A stretch of 64,000 nt of DNA from Parasphingopyxis lamellibrachiae (GTDB lineage Bacteria; Pseudomonadota; Alphaproteobacteria; Sphingomonadales; Sphingomonadaceae): assembly GCF_003385775.1 (NCBI RefSeq), contig NZ_QRDP01000004.1:186001-250000 (forward strand), read 5' to 3'. Of the stretch, positions 53,765-63,460 are shown piece by piece (within the stretch, counting starts at the first letter, position 1; the number at the start of each line of letters is the position of its first letter). The position numbers were made by a program, and so were the translations under genes. Under the pieces are notes generated by a model. The model was given only the letters and a program-made list of their open reading frames with translations, was not told where the DNA came from and did not search any database.

Positions 53765-54814
53765 TTAATTACCCCCAACCTCTACATGGGTGACAGAGTT
53801 GCCACGGGCGACGCGAACCGACGGTCCGGCCGGGCGTCCGGCAGGTGCGACAGGCATTGGATTGCCAGTGGCGGCCGAGATCATCGCAGCGGCCATCTGG
53901 GCCGCAGTGTCGCCAGGGCCGCTATTGTCGGTGCCCTGTGCGGGAACCGTGCGACGCTGGAAGCGCGAGACGTCTCCGCCTGTGACATAGGTAGTATCCG
54001 TATCGATCGGACGCTGAGCGACTTCGATCAGCATGCGGCGTTCGGCTTCCGGATCATCGCTGTCCGGCATATCGACTTCGCCTGCGGCAATCGCGCGCTC
54101 GAGCTCTGCCGTATTGTCGGCGATCGAACGGAGCGAGAGCGAAAGCTGGCCGATCGTTTGCGCGACTGCGATTTTCTCTGCAATACGCGGCGTCGTTTCA
54201 ACAGTTACAGTGTTCGAAACCTGAACCCGGCTGTCGCCATTCTCATCGGTTTCGGTTGTCGTGCGTTGATCGGCAGCCAGGATACGAAGGTTGCGGATAA
54301 TGGTTTCCGAGGCGTGCAATGGAGGGCCATCGCCGCCGCCTTCGACTTCCTGTGTCAGGACCAGATCGACCCGGTCACCCGGGAATACGAAGCCGGCCAC
54401 GCCGCTTTGTACCGAAACCGGCACAGTGACGGCGCGCATGCCCGGGCCAAGCGCTGCGGCGAGGAAGCCGCGATCACCCGGACGAACCAGCGAACCCTGT
54501 GTGATGGGCTGACCAGCGGTGATGTCGTTGCGAACAACCGTACCGAGCAGATCGTCGATATCCGATTCATCGCGAATGAAATAGGTGCCCTCGATCAGCT
54601 CTGCCGGCCATGGCTGATAGCGAAAACTATCCTGATTGATGATTGTGCCGACGGGAAGGGCGCGCGTTGCGACGAGCACCATCGGTCCTTGCGGAGCCTC
54701 GGCTGCGACGGCAGTCGGTGTGCTGCTGCCCACAAACATGCTGCGTGCCATAAAGGCGGTAACGACTGCGATAAGCAGTGCGCCTACGAGCAAAATGACT
54801 TTACGTGCGTCCAT
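53765..54814 (-). CDS. cpaB: Flp pilus assembly protein CpaB/RcpC
   Basis: A 349-residue inner-membrane protein with one N-terminal helix (VILLVGALLIAVVTAFMARS) and a SAF domain (MVLVATRALPVGTIINQDSF). The RcpC core has TVPVSVQSGVAGFVFPGDRV and VTVETTPRIAEKIAVAQTIG. The family is thought to bind peptidoglycan and to link the secretin to the inner machine. It lies 37 nt after cpaA. Confidence 0.93.
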   Translation of the reverse strand: MDARKVILLVGALLIAVVTAFMARSMFVGSSTPTAVAAEAPQGPMVLVATRALPVGTIINQDSFRYQPWPAELIEGTYFIRDESDIDDLLGTVVRNDITAGQPITQGSLVRPGDRGFLAAALGPGMRAVTVPVSVQSGVAGFVFPGDRVDLVLTQEVEGGGDGPPLHASETIIRNLRILAADQRTTTETDENGDSRVQVSNTVTVETTPRIAEKIAVAQTIGQLSLSLRSIADNTAELERAIAAGEVDMPDSDDPEAERRMLIEVAQRPIDTDTTYVTGGDVSRFQRRTVPAQGTDNSGPGDTAAQMAAAMISAATGNPMPVAPAGRPAGPSVRVARGNSVTHVEVGGN

Positions 54815-54851
54815 GACGGTCTTTGCCTCCTGTCAGGCTTTTCTTGGCCAG

Positions 54852-55331
54852 TTAGTTTGTTACGGCCCCAATGGTTAAAATCTCGTTCATCACCACCCAG
54901 AGACCGCCAATCGCGATCGCGATCCCGTATGGAATTTCAGGCTTTTCCGTTTTCCCGGTGCGGCGATGGTGAATCATCATCGCGATTGTCAGCGCGCCAC
55001 CGGACAGCGCCATCACGGTCAGCATGACGGGAAGCTGCAATGGCGTCATCCAAAGGGCGAGCGCGCCGATCATCTTGACGTCGCCGCCGCCCATTGCACC
55101 GATTGCAAAGGCGAATGTGAAGAGAAGGAACAAGGCGAGAGCCAGCCCGACGATGATCGTGATTTCCGGCCAGAGAGAAAAACCGGCGGCCCACCAGTAT
55201 AGCGGTGCGGTCAGCGCGATGGCAGCGTTCAGCTTGTTTGGAATGTCGCGGCGCAGCCAGTCGCCATAGGCTGCATACAGCAGCGCCGGGACGAGCAACG
55301 CGATCGAATAAAATGGTGTTACCCCTGTCAT
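54852..55331 (-). CDS. cpaA: Prepilin peptidase CpaA/TadV
   Basis: A 159-residue A24 aspartic peptidase that would process Flp prepilins and pseudopilins. The two active aspartates are D24 (YGDWLRRDIPN) and D84 (GAMGGGDVKMIG); about five membrane helices are visible. It lacks the N-methylation domain, as usual for TadV. It is the first gene of the minus-strand cluster, but no flp pilin gene lies before it. Its ATG lies in the loop of a CCCCT/AGGGG hairpin (55322-55336). Confidence 0.92.
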   Translation of the reverse strand: MTGVTPFYSIALLVPALLYAAYGDWLRRDIPNKLNAAIALTAPLYWWAAGFSLWPEITIIVGLALALFLLFTFAFAIGAMGGGDVKMIGALALWMTPLQLPVMLTVMALSGGALTIAMMIHHRRTGKTEKPEIPYGIAIAIGGLWVVMNEILTIGAVTN

Positions 55332-55379
55332 AGGGGATGGCCCTAAGGCTTACTGCTTTCTAAACCGTAACCAGCAACT

Positions 55380-56336
55380 ATGAAAAAATACCAAGTTAAC
55401 CGCCGCGCCTATCCCGATGGGATGATCCTGGACCGCTGGAGCACCCGCGATGGCTGGGATAACCGGCGCTGGGCCTGGCCTGCGCCCGATGATCGACCGG
55501 TTCGGGGCAGCATGGTTTTTCAGACGGGCCGTGGTGACATTTTTGAAAAATATCTCGAAAGCCTGGCCGAATGGCACGATGCCGGCTGGAATCTCACGGG
55601 CTTTGACTGGCGCGGACAATCAGGATCGGGGAGATTTTTGACCGACCCTACGGTCGGCCATACCGAAAGCTTTGATCCCTGGGTTGCCGAGCTTGATGAA
55701 TTTGTGACCCAATGGCGAGACGAAATGCCGGGGCCGCATGTGCTCGTCGCGCATTCGATGGGCGGGCACATCGCCATGCGCTATCTGGTCGACCATTGCC
55801 CCGATCTGGATGGTGCCATCTTCAGCGCGCCCATGCTGAAAGTCGTCAGCAAACCGATGCCGGAGCGACTGGCCAGGTTCGTGGCCCGTCAATTTGTCCG
55901 CTTCGGTTTTGGCGACCAGCATGCCTGGCAGGAGAATGAACGGCCGTCCTTGCCCGGCAGCTCCCGGCAAAAGCTGCTGACCCATGATTTTGACCGCTAT
56001 TCCGATGAAGCGTGGTGGCTAGGCCAGAAACCGGAGCTTAAAATCGGCCCGCCGAGTTGGAAATGGCTTGTATCCGCCTATGCCTCGTCCGCCGCCATGT
56101 TCGCTCCGGGCACGTTCGAGGCCGTGGCGACACCTGTTCTGATTGTCGCCGCTGTGCAGGACAAGCTCGTCAAGGCCAGGGCGATATACGAAGCGGCAGA
56201 GCGCCTGCCGAAAGCGGAATTGTACATGCACGACCATGCCGCGCACGAAGTGTTGCGCGAGCGGGATGATATGCGTGCGGCGTTTATGGCCAGAATCGCC
56301 GAGTTTCTGGAGGCGCGCGTAGCGCACGCCCGATGA
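55380..56336 (+). CDS. Alpha/beta hydrolase, lysophospholipase/monoacylglycerol lipase type
   Basis: A 318-residue serine hydrolase without signal peptide. The nucleophile elbow is AHSMGGH with S126, the substrate-lid region follows, and the C-terminal part has TPVLIVAAVQDKLVKA for the acid and HDHAAHEVLRE for the histidine. GFDWRGQSGSG is typical of the Hydrolase_4 (PldB-like) family. It overlaps the FAD oxidoreductase gene by ATGA and diverges from cpaA over 48 bp. Confidence 0.85.
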   Translation: MKKYQVNRRAYPDGMILDRWSTRDGWDNRRWAWPAPDDRPVRGSMVFQTGRGDIFEKYLESLAEWHDAGWNLTGFDWRGQSGSGRFLTDPTVGHTESFDPWVAELDEFVTQWRDEMPGPHVLVAHSMGGHIAMRYLVDHCPDLDGAIFSAPMLKVVSKPMPERLARFVARQFVRFGFGDQHAWQENERPSLPGSSRQKLLTHDFDRYSDEAWWLGQKPELKIGPPSWKWLVSAYASSAAMFAPGTFEAVATPVLIVAAVQDKLVKARAIYEAAERLPKAELYMHDHAAHEVLRERDDMRAAFMARIAEFLEARVAHAR

Positions 56337-57445
56337 TCTATGATTTCGCCATTGTCGGCGCCGGTATGGCCGGTGCGAGCCTTGCTGCGGAGCTGGCGCC
56401 TGCCGGAACCGTACTGATTCTCGAGGCGGAAGACTTTCCCGGCTATCATGCCACGGGCCGGTCCGCGGCTTTCTGGTCGGAAACCTATGGCGGTCCATCC
56501 GTTCAGCCGTTGACCAGCGCTTCGCATGGATTTCTTGCAGAGCCGCCCGCCGCGTTTTCAAAGCGGCCTTTTCTGGATCCGAGCGGGGCGCTGCATATAG
56601 CCGATCAATCGGGATATGCGCGGCTGGACCGCCTTGCAGCCGAATTCGCCGCGAGCGATGTGACCCTGGAACATGCCTCGCCTGCGGCGCTGGTTGCGCT
56701 GTGTCCTGGGCTTCGCAGTGGCTGGGATCGCGCGATCTGGGAACCGAGCTGTGCCGATATCGATGTCGGCGGGCTGCATCAGGCCTATTTGCGTGCGGCG
56801 CAAGCACATGGCGCGCAGTTGCGCTGTTCGGCGCCTGCCACCGCCATCGAGCCGCGTAAGGGCTGCTGGCGGGTATTTGCAGGCAAGGAATGGGTCGAAG
56901 CGGCTGTCATTATCAATGCGGCAGGCGCCTGGGCGGACCGCGTTGCGGCGATGGCAGGTGCCAGGAAGATGGGTGTCGCTCCCTACCGGCGTACGGTGAT
57001 CCAGCTCAGGACAGACCCCGCGGCACCGGAAAACTTGCCACTCGTTATCGATGCTGCGGGAAAATTCTATTTCAAGAGCGAGGGGGCGGGGCGAATCTGG
57101 CTCAGTCCGCATGACGAAACACCGGCCAAACCGGGCGACGCTGCGCCGGAAGAGATCGATATCGCTTATGCCATCGACCGGTTCGAAAAAGCCGTCGACT
57201 GGAAAGTGCTGGCGGTCGAAAAGAAATGGGCGGGGCTCCGAAGCTTCGCGGGCGACCGGCTTCCGGTCTACGGGTTCGACCCGGAAGCGCCCGGTTTCTT
57301 CTGGTGCGCGGGGCAGGGCGGTTTTGGAATCCAGACGGCACCTGCCGGAGCTATGTTGTGCCGGTCTCTCCTGATTGGGGATGCCAAGCCTGCTCTGTTA
57401 GCCGGTGTCGAGGCCGACCGCTATTCACCGGGCCGGTTTGCCTGA
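56333..57445 (+). CDS. FAD-dependent oxidoreductase of the DAO family
   Basis: A 370-residue flavoprotein. The dinucleotide fold is FAIVGAGMAGASLAAEL (G9, G11, G14), followed by LILEAEDFPGYHATGRSAAF, a form seen in D-arginine dehydrogenase-like and glycine-oxidase-like proteins. The C-terminal FAD part has SFAGDRLPVYGFDPEAPGFF and GQGGFGIQTAPA. It would oxidise a D-amino acid or similar amine. It is co-translated with the hydrolase gene. Confidence 0.85.
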   Translation: MIYDFAIVGAGMAGASLAAELAPAGTVLILEAEDFPGYHATGRSAAFWSETYGGPSVQPLTSASHGFLAEPPAAFSKRPFLDPSGALHIADQSGYARLDRLAAEFAASDVTLEHASPAALVALCPGLRSGWDRAIWEPSCADIDVGGLHQAYLRAAQAHGAQLRCSAPATAIEPRKGCWRVFAGKEWVEAAVIINAAGAWADRVAAMAGARKMGVAPYRRTVIQLRTDPAAPENLPLVIDAAGKFYFKSEGAGRIWLSPHDETPAKPGDAAPEEIDIAYAIDRFEKAVDWKVLAVEKKWAGLRSFAGDRLPVYGFDPEAPGFFWCAGQGGFGIQTAPAGAMLCRSLLIGDAKPALLAGVEADRYSPGRFA

Positions 57446-57534
57446 TCCGTTGTCGGGCTTGTACAGCGCGTGCCCTTTGCCTCCTTGTCCTTTTCCCCTA
57501 TTCCTGATGATTGACCAACCTATGGGAGCATCCG

Positions 57535-57711
57535 ATGGCGCATAAGTTCGAAATCTGGAAAGACAAAAAGGGCGAGTTCCGCGTTCGCTTCAAATATAAT
57601 TCGGAAGTGATGTTCTGGACTGAAGGTTATTCCAGCAAAGCGAGCGCCAAAAATGCGATCAAGTCGATCCAGACCAAAGGCCCTGACGCTCCCATCGAAG
57701 ACAATAGCTAG
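57535..57711 (+). CDS. YegP family protein (DUF1508)
   Basis: A 58-residue protein made of a single DUF1508 repeat: KFEIWKDKKGEFRVRFKYNS, then the GYSSKASAKNAIKSI helix. Many YegP proteins have two such repeats; this one has one. Function unknown. GGGAGCATCCG before the ATG at 57535 supports this start over a TTG eight codons upstream. It stands alone 89 nt after the oxidoreductase gene. Confidence 0.85.
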   Translation: MAHKFEIWKDKKGEFRVRFKYNSEVMFWTEGYSSKASAKNAIKSIQTKGPDAPIEDNS

Positions 57712-57743
57712 CGCCTGATTCTCGAAGACCCGCCTTAAAGCGG

Positions 57744-58190
57744 TCAGCGTCCCGCAGCGACAAGTGCGTCGGCAGCATCGCTGGCGAGCCGGTCCGCGCG
57801 TTCATTATCCGGATGCCCGGCATGGCCCTTCACCCAGGCCCATTCGATGTCGTGCACATCCGTAGCGGCCAGCAATTCTCGCCAGAGCTCTGCATTTTTG
57901 ACCGGCTTTTTGGCGGCGGTGCGCCAATTGTTGCGGATCCAGCCATGGATCCATTTGGTGATGCCGTCCTTCACATAATTGCTGTCCGTCGTCAGGCGCA
58001 CCCTGCTTGGCCGTTTCAGAGCCTGTAGCGCGCGGATCGCGGCGAGCAATTCCATCCGGTTGTTGGTCGTTTTGGGGTCTGCGCCCGAAATCTCTTTCTC
58101 ATGGCCGCCATAGCGGATGATCGCGCCCCAGCCGCCGGGACCGGGGTTACCCTTGCAGGATCCGTCGGTGAAAATCTCGACCAGGCTCAT
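57744..58190 (-). CDS. rnhA: Ribonuclease HI
   Basis: A 148-residue RNase H that cuts the RNA of RNA-DNA hybrids. The active-site acids are D9 ([17 protein letters not shown]), E47 ([10 protein letters not shown]) and D69 ([12 protein letters not shown]), with the last Asp in [11 protein letters not shown]. The basic handle is present ([18 protein letters not shown]). It overlaps thrB by 4 nt at the end of the ispH-thrB-rnhA unit. Confidence 0.96.
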   Translation of the reverse strand: MSLVEIFTDGSCKGNPGPGGWGAIIRYGGHEKEISGADPKTTNNRMELLAAIRALQALKRPSRVRLTTDSNYVKDGITKWIHGWIRNNWRTAAKKPVKNAELWRELLAATDVHDIEWAWVKGHAGHPDNERADRLASDAADALVAAGR

Positions 58191-59146
58191 CGGGCGAACA
58201 GTTCGCTACCGGCTGCCCGGTAAAATTCGAGGCGGCGAAGAAAGGCGGCGGGATCCTTGCGTGTGACCAGCGCGTCGTCCGGCGTGTTGAGCCAGTCCCA
58301 GGCCCGGGTCAGCAGAAAGCGCAGCGATGCGCCGCGCGCCAGTATAGGTAGTGCTTCGCGTTCGTCATCGCTCAATGGCAGTTGTTCCGCATAGCCTGCG
58401 ATCAGGGCGGCGGAGCGTTCGGCATCGAAACTCCGGCCTTCATCGTCGAAGCACCATGCCGCATGGGTTACCGCGAGATCATATGCGCGAATGTCGGTAC
58501 AGGCGAAATAGAAGTCGATGATTCCGGTGACCTTGTCGTCAAGCATCAGCACATTGTCTGGAAAAAGATCGGCATGAATGGCCGAGCGGGGCAATTCCGA
58601 TGGCCAGTTGGCATCCAGAAAAGCCAGTTCCTCGGCCACGATTTTGCCAAGGTCGGGTGCGATTTCCTCAAGCGCATCGCCGCAGCGCCGTGCGAGTTCG
58701 TGCCAGCCGGGCAATGAGAGCGTGTTCGGGCGCAAATCTGCAAAATCAATCAGCGACTGATGCAGTTTGCCGAGCGCGGCGCCGGCAGAGCGACTCTGCG
58801 CAACATTGGGTTCGCCTGGAGAAAGGCCAGGAAGAAAGACAATAAGGCACGCTGGTTTGCCGTTGACGGACTGGATCTGCCTTCCTGCCTTATCGGCAAT
58901 TGCTGGCGGCACAGGCTGTCCTCGGGCGGCGAGGTGATCGAGAAGCTTCAAGAAAAAAGGCAGGTCATCCGCATCGACGCGTTTTTCATAGAGCGTGAGA
59001 ATGAAACGGCTTCGGTCCGTCTCAAGCACGTAATTGCTGTTCTCCACACCCTCGGCGATGCCTTTGGCGGAAACCAGCGTCCCGACATCGTAACGAGACA
59101 GCAATTCGGCGATGCGTTCAGCCGAGACCTGGGTATAAACAGCCAT
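58187..59146 (-). CDS. thrB: Homoserine kinase, ThrB2 (choline-kinase-like) type
   Basis: A 319-residue kinase of the aminoglycoside phosphotransferase fold, the alphaproteobacterial form of homoserine kinase. Markers are [37 protein letters not shown], the catalytic [12 protein letters not shown] and metal-binding [19 protein letters not shown]. It phosphorylates homoserine in threonine synthesis. It follows ispH by 5 nt. Confidence 0.93.
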   Translation of the reverse strand: MAVYTQVSAERIAELLSRYDVGTLVSAKGIAEGVENSNYVLETDRSRFILTLYEKRVDADDLPFFLKLLDHLAARGQPVPPAIADKAGRQIQSVNGKPACLIVFLPGLSPGEPNVAQSRSAGAALGKLHQSLIDFADLRPNTLSLPGWHELARRCGDALEEIAPDLGKIVAEELAFLDANWPSELPRSAIHADLFPDNVLMLDDKVTGIIDFYFACTDIRAYDLAVTHAAWCFDDEGRSFDAERSAALIAGYAEQLPLSDDEREALPILARGASLRFLLTRAWDWLNTPDDALVTRKDPAAFLRRLEFYRAAGSELFAR

Positions 59147-59151
59147 GGAAG

Positions 59152-60102
59152 TTAGGCCGCTTCGAGGCCGCGAGGCAGTTTGAACAGCATCTTCTCGCGC
59201 GTCGTTTCCACTTCGCGTTCGGTGACGTCGAAGTGCTTCGTCAACATCTCGACAACCTCTCGAACGAGAATTTCCGGCGCCGAAGCGCCAGCCGTGATTC
59301 CCAGTGTTTCGATGCCCACAAGCCAGCCAAAATCTATGTCCGTTGCGCGCTGGATCAGCCTGGCCGCCGTACCCTGCCGTTCAGCAACTTCCACCAGGCG
59401 AAGGGAATTGGAGCTGTTCGGCGCGCCTATCACCAGCATGAAATCGCATTGCGAGGCGATGGCCTTGACCGCTTCCTGCCGGTTCGATGTCGCGTAGCAG
59501 ATATCCTCGCTACGCGGCGCGATGATCTCGGGAAAGCGCTGGTTCAGCACTTCAATGATGTCGCGCGTGTCGTCGACCGAGAGTGTGGTCTGGGTAAGGA
59601 AACCCAGATTGCCTGTATCGGGCGGTTCGACGGTCTCAGCATCGCTGCGCGTTTCGATGAGCGTCATCGCGCCAGGAGGGACCTGGCCGAATGTGCCGAC
59701 CACTTCGGGATGGTCGCGATGGCCGATGAACAGGATGTGCTGGCCTCGTCCGACCAGGCGTTCCGCCTGACGATGGACCTTCGAAACAAGGGGGCAGGTG
59801 GCGTCGAGGTAATCCAGGCCGCGCTCCTCTGCCTTTGCCGGAACTGCCTTGGGGACGCCATGAGCGGAAAAAACGACCGGGACATCATCCGGCACCTCGT
59901 CAAGCTCTTCCACAAAAACCGCACCTTTTTCCTTCAGCGTATCAACGACATAGCGGTTGTGAACAATCTCATGCCTGACATAGACCGGCGCGCCGTATTT
60001 TTCGATCGCCAGCTCGACGATACGGATAGCGCGGTCGACGCCCGCGCAAAATCCGCGCGGAGCGGTGATCAATAGTGTCAGGGCGGTTTTGGTGTCGTTC
60101 AT
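59152..60102 (-). CDS. ispH: 4-hydroxy-3-methylbut-2-enyl diphosphate reductase
   Basis: A 316-residue IspH, the last enzyme of the MEP isoprenoid pathway, making IPP and DMAPP. The 4Fe-4S cysteines are C19 ([13 protein letters not shown]), C103 ([11 protein letters not shown]) and C202 ([13 protein letters not shown]). [11 protein letters not shown] and [15 protein letters not shown] carry the substrate-binding residues. The frame extends about 87 codons upstream, but the ATG at 60102 gives the family start. It leads ispH-thrB-rnhA. Confidence 0.95.
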   Translation of the reverse strand: MNDTKTALTLLITAPRGFCAGVDRAIRIVELAIEKYGAPVYVRHEIVHNRYVVDTLKEKGAVFVEELDEVPDDVPVVFSAHGVPKAVPAKAEERGLDYLDATCPLVSKVHRQAERLVGRGQHILFIGHRDHPEVVGTFGQVPPGAMTLIETRSDAETVEPPDTGNLGFLTQTTLSVDDTRDIIEVLNQRFPEIIAPRSEDICYATSNRQEAVKAIASQCDFMLVIGAPNSSNSLRLVEVAERQGTAARLIQRATDIDFGWLVGIETLGITAGASAPEILVREVVEMLTKHFDVTEREVETTREKMLFKLPRGLEAA

Positions 60103-60213
60103 AACCGGGCTCTTACGCGATTGCTTGCAGCGACGGAAGCCGCTTCCTATGAGGGGGCAGCGTATTCGGGCATCGTTCTTGAGATGCCAAAAAATAGAGT
60201 AAGGATTTCGTTT

Positions 60214-60867
60214 GTGCGGAAATATGGAAATATCATTTTGGTCGCCGCTATCGGGCTGGCACTCGCTTCTTGCGGGCGGCGCGATGTTATCTCGGCATCG
60301 GAATCCGGAATCGGTCTGCTGGTAAACCGGACGGCATGTCCGGCTGTCGCGACGCCGGTTCATACCAACGAGATCACCCTTTTCAGCCCGCGTTCGAGCC
60401 GGGAAGCCAGCGCGATTGATGCAACGGCGGTTATCACCAATATCCGCAACAGCTGCTCCGATGTTGCCGGCGCGGTTCAGACCGTGGCCACTTTCGAGGT
60501 CCAGGCGCGCCGCACGAATCCCAGCGGTGCACGGCAGATCGTGTTGCCCTATTTCGCGACCGTGTTGCGCGGCAATGGCCAGATTGTCTCCAAGGAGATT
60601 GGCCGGGTGGGCCTGAACTTTGCCGATGGCCAGTTGCGGACCAGTACGACGGGGCAGGCAACGACGCAGATTTCTCGCGCAGCGCTGACTTTGGCGCCGG
60701 ATATGGAAGAGCGGATCACCCGCCGTCGCCGTCCCGGCGATGTGGATGCAGCGCTCGACCCGCTGGCTGACCCGGCGGTCCGGGCGGCGGTCGACGCCAT
60801 CACCTTCGAACTGTTGATCGGTTTCCAGCTCGAACCCGATCAGCTCGAATATAACGCCACGCGCTAG
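60214..60867 (+). CDS. Lipoprotein of unknown function
   Basis: A 217-residue protein with a lipoprotein signal ([18 protein letters not shown]20 after LAS). The mature part has a beta-rich look with two further cysteines (RTACPAV, RNSCSDV) and a basic C-terminal stretch [21 protein letters not shown] do not recognise a named family. GTG at 60214 is chosen because AAGGA lies 8 nt before it; an ATG at 60184 would lengthen the leader. It diverges from ispH and precedes the MOSC gene by 5 nt. Confidence 0.65.
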   Translation: MRKYGNIILVAAIGLALASCGRRDVISASESGIGLLVNRTACPAVATPVHTNEITLFSPRSSREASAIDATAVITNIRNSCSDVAGAVQTVATFEVQARRTNPSGARQIVLPYFATVLRGNGQIVSKEIGRVGLNFADGQLRTSTTGQATTQISRAALTLAPDMEERITRRRRPGDVDAALDPLADPAVRAAVDAITFELLIGFQLEPDQLEYNATR

Positions 60868-60872
60868 CGCCG

Positions 60873-61523
60873 ATGGACGCTCTCACGGTTGAAGCCCTGC
60901 TTTCGGGCCGGGCCGTTCCAATCAGGGGTGAAGAAAAAAGCGCGATCGGAAAGGTTCCTGTTGTCGGGGCGACCGAGATCGGTCCTCTGGGGCTGGCCGG
61001 GGACGAACAGGCCGATCGCCGGGTTCATGGCGGGCCGGATATGGCGCTGCACCATTATCCGCGGGATCATTATGCGTTTTGGCGGACGCTGAAACCGGAC
61101 CATCCGATGCTTTCCTCTGCAGGAGCGTTCGGCGAGAATATCTCCGTTGCCAGGCTGGTTGAGGACGGTGTCTGTATCGGCGATCGCTTTGCCCTTGGCA
61201 GTGCGATTGTCGAGATCAGCCAGGCCCGCCAGCCCTGCTGGAAACAGGGTCATGTCATGCAATGGCCCGAAATGGTGGCGTTGATTGTCAAATCGGCACG
61301 CTGCGGCTGGTATTATCGGGTCACGAAAGCCGGCACCGCATCTTCTGGCGACATCATCACCCGGATCTCCAATCCTTTTCCGCAATGGACCGTCGCCCGG
61401 GTTTTTTCCCTGCTTATCAAGGGAGAAGGCAAAAGCGAGCCGGAGGCCCTCGAACAGCTTGCTGGGCTGGAGCCCCTGTCGGGCGTATGGCGGGCCAAGG
61501 CGGCGGCGCTGCTTGGGAGATAG
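60873..61523 (+). CDS. MOSC domain protein, YiiM-like
   Basis: A 216-residue protein with a MOSC domain. Markers are [40 protein letters not shown] and [15 protein letters not shown], where the Cys would bind a molybdopterin-linked or persulfide sulfur. YiiM proteins protect against hydroxylated purines such as N6-hydroxyadenine. A C-terminal helical extension is present. It is followed by the gcv leader. Confidence 0.87.
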   Translation: MDALTVEALLSGRAVPIRGEEKSAIGKVPVVGATEIGPLGLAGDEQADRRVHGGPDMALHHYPRDHYAFWRTLKPDHPMLSSAGAFGENISVARLVEDGVCIGDRFALGSAIVEISQARQPCWKQGHVMQWPEMVALIVKSARCGWYYRVTKAGTASSGDIITRISNPFPQWTVARVFSLLIKGEGKSEPEALEQLAGLEPLSGVWRAKAAALLGR

Positions 61524-61563
61524 CCGGCGTCCCCTCGATTCAAATTTTCTGTTTGCTGCGTGA

Positions 61564-61592
61564 TTGACTCTCCCAGCGGCAGACGCCAATCG
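61564..61592 (+). promoter_or_regulatory. Possible promoter of the gcv operon
   Basis: TTGACT (61564-61569) and CAATCG (61587-61592) are 17 nt apart and lie about 40 nt before the riboswitch. The -10 is poor. Nothing else is seen between the MOSC stop and the riboswitch. Confidence 0.35.
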
Positions 61593-61630
61593 ATTGTCAT
61601 ACCGCTGCCGGGCAACCGGCAGAATGACTG

Positions 61631-61815
61631 CGCGGGAGAGGATGTGCTTTGCCACACCGCCGAAGGAGCAACCGCCCCGGAATCTCTCAGGCAAAAGGAC
61701 CGCGCGGCCAATCGGTGCTCTGGAAAGTGGATATGGAGTTCCATGTCCCGCCGAAGGGGTAAGCCGTGCGAAATCCGCGCGGTGAAAGCTCTCAGGCTTC
61801 CGTGACAGAGGGGGC
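61631..61815 (+). ncRNA. Tandem glycine riboswitch
   Basis: Two glycine aptamers in tandem. The first (about 61631-61704) has GCGGGAGAG, CACCGCCGAAGGAGCAA and CTCTCAGGCAAAAGGACCGC. After a short linker the second (about 61717-61815) has GCTCTGGAAAG, CCGCCGAAGGGGTAAGCC, GGTGAAAGCTCTCAGGC and CAGAGGGGGC. These are the conserved glycine riboswitch blocks, and the RNA directly precedes gcvT, the classical target. CTCTG (61718-61722) with CAGAG (61806-61810) closes the second aptamer. Confidence 0.95.
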
Positions 61816-61854
61816 AGACCGGGCGAAATCCGGTCGGTTCTGGTCACGGAGAAG
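61799..61854 (+). promoter_or_regulatory. Expression platform covering the gcvT ribosome binding site
   Basis: TCCGTGACAGA (61799-61809) can pair with TCTGGTCACGGA (61839-61850) apart from one bulged G. The 3' arm ends in the GGA of the gcvT Shine-Dalgarno sequence GGAGAAG. The 5' arm shares CAGA (61806-61809) with the closing stem of the second aptamer, so the two structures exclude each other: glycine binding would free the ribosome binding site. No run of U follows, so control is probably at translation. Confidence 0.65.
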
Positions 61855-61856
61855 AT

Positions 61857-63032
61857 ATGAGCGAGAATGCAAAACTCCCTTTGGACAGCTGGCACCGGGC
61901 CCAGGGTGCGCGGATGGTCGGTTTTGCCGGCTATGAGATGCCGATTCAGTATGAAGGCATCATGGCCGAGCATCTGTGGACGCGCGAATCGGCGGGCCTG
62001 TTTGATGTCAGCCATATGGGACAGATAATTGTGAGCGGGCCGGGCGCAGCCGCTGCTTTGGAGCTGGTTCTTCCCGGCGAAATCCGGAAACTCGGCGTCG
62101 AGCGGATGCGCTATTCACTCCTGCTTGCGCCCGATGGTGGAATTGTCGACGATCTGATGGTGACGCGGCTGGGCTATGCCGATCCCGAGCTTTGCGGTCT
62201 GGCGGAAGGCGAGACGGTTCCCGACGATCAGGAATATTTCTATCTGGTCGTCAATGGCGCGACAAAGCACGGCGATCTTGCCTATCTGCGCGAAATTCTG
62301 CCCGACGCCGTTCATGTCCATCATATGGAAGACCGCGCGCTTGTCGCATTGCAGGGGCCGAAAGCCGGTGAGGCTTTTGCCCGGCTCGTGCCCGAGGTCG
62401 CTGCGCTGTATTTCATGCAGGCGGGCGGCTTCACTTGGAAAAGCCCCGAAGGCGATATCGGCCTTTGGGCAAGCCGGTCGGGATATACCGGTGAAGACGG
62501 ATTCGAGATATCGGTGGCAGCCGAGCATGTTGAGGCTTTGGCCGAAGCGCTGGGCGGCGATGCTGCGATAAAACCGGTCGGGCTCGGCGCGCGCGATTCG
62601 CTCCGCCTGGAAGCGGGATTGCCTCTCTACGGCCACGATATCGACCAAGAAACGACCCCGATTGAGGCCGATCTCGGTTTCGCATTGTCCAAGCGCCGCC
62701 GCGAAGCCGCCGATTTTCCAGCGGCATCGATGATATTGGCGCAACGCGAACAGGGCGCCGAACGCAAGCGCGTCGGGCTGGCAATCGAAGGCAGGCAGCC
62801 GGTGCGCGAAGGCGCGCGTGTTGTGGACGCTGATGGCAAGGAAGTGGGCAAGATTACCAGCGGCGGCTTTTCGCCGAGCCTCGGGCAGCCCATTGCCATG
62901 GCCTATGTTCCCGCCGACCTTGTTGAGCCCGGAAACACGATCACAATCGAGCAGCGCGGCAAGGCTTTTGCCGGTATCGTGACTGCCATGCCTTTCTTAC
63001 CGCACAATTATCACCGTCAACCAAAGCAATAG
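61857..63032 (+). CDS. gcvT: Glycine cleavage system T protein (aminomethyltransferase)
   Basis: A 391-residue GcvT that moves the methylene group from the lipoyl arm of GcvH to tetrahydrofolate and releases ammonia. Markers are [67 protein letters not shown] and [20 protein letters not shown]. Expression should rise with glycine through the riboswitch. gcvH follows after 13 nt. Confidence 0.95.
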   Translation: MSENAKLPLDSWHRAQGARMVGFAGYEMPIQYEGIMAEHLWTRESAGLFDVSHMGQIIVSGPGAAAALELVLPGEIRKLGVERMRYSLLLAPDGGIVDDLMVTRLGYADPELCGLAEGETVPDDQEYFYLVVNGATKHGDLAYLREILPDAVHVHHMEDRALVALQGPKAGEAFARLVPEVAALYFMQAGGFTWKSPEGDIGLWASRSGYTGEDGFEISVAAEHVEALAEALGGDAAIKPVGLGARDSLRLEAGLPLYGHDIDQETTPIEADLGFALSKRRREAADFPAASMILAQREQGAERKRVGLAIEGRQPVREGARVVDADGKEVGKITSGGFSPSLGQPIAMAYVPADLVEPGNTITIEQRGKAFAGIVTAMPFLPHNYHRQPKQ

Positions 63033-63045
63033 GGGGAAGCCTGCG

Positions 63046-63417
63046 ATGGCCCGTTATTTTACCGAAGACCATGAATGGATCGATATCGAAGGCGATCATG
63101 CGACGATCGGGATCACCGATTATGCGCAGGAACAACTGGGCGATATCGTGTTCGTCGAAGTGCCTGAAAGCGGAAGCGTACTCGAAAAAGGCGCGGACGC
63201 TGCTGTTGTCGAATCGGTCAAGGCGGCGAGCGACGTCTATGCGCCGGTTTCGGGAGAGATTCTCGAAGGCAATGATGCGCTCGCTGACGAGCCGGCTCTC
63301 GTGAACACATCACCTGAAGAGGATGGCTGGTTCTTCCGGATGTCCCTTTCGGATTCGAGCGAGCTTGAAGGTCTGATGGATGCCAAGGCTTACAAGGCGT
63401 TCGTCGACAGTCTGTAA
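63046..63417 (+). CDS. gcvH: Glycine cleavage system H protein
   Basis: A 123-residue lipoyl carrier. The lipoylated lysine is K59 in [14 protein letters not shown], between [20 protein letters not shown] and the C-terminal [20 protein letters not shown]. Lipoylation would depend on LipB, encoded at 21.4-22.1 kb. A palindrome separates it from gcvPA. Confidence 0.96.
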   Translation: MARYFTEDHEWIDIEGDHATIGITDYAQEQLGDIVFVEVPESGSVLEKGADAAVVESVKAASDVYAPVSGEILEGNDALADEPALVNTSPEEDGWFFRMSLSDSSELEGLMDAKAYKAFVDSL

Positions 63418-63425
63418 CTGAACGG

Positions 63426-63449
63426 CCTCTCCCTTGAAAACGGGAGGGG
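63426..63449. repeat. Palindrome between gcvH and gcvPA
   Basis: CCTCTCCC (63426-63433) pairs with GGGAGGGG (63442-63449), with one G-U pair, around TTGAAAAC. No U-tract follows. Its form is like short dispersed palindromes of sphingomonads and it may tune expression between the two genes. Confidence 0.5.
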
Positions 63450-63460
63450 GGAGAATAGCA

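Noticed and set aside
55332-55400. CtrA-type site (TTAA-N7-TTAA) before cpaA
   Set aside because: Only a single TTAAC half-site is present near 55395; the second half is missing.
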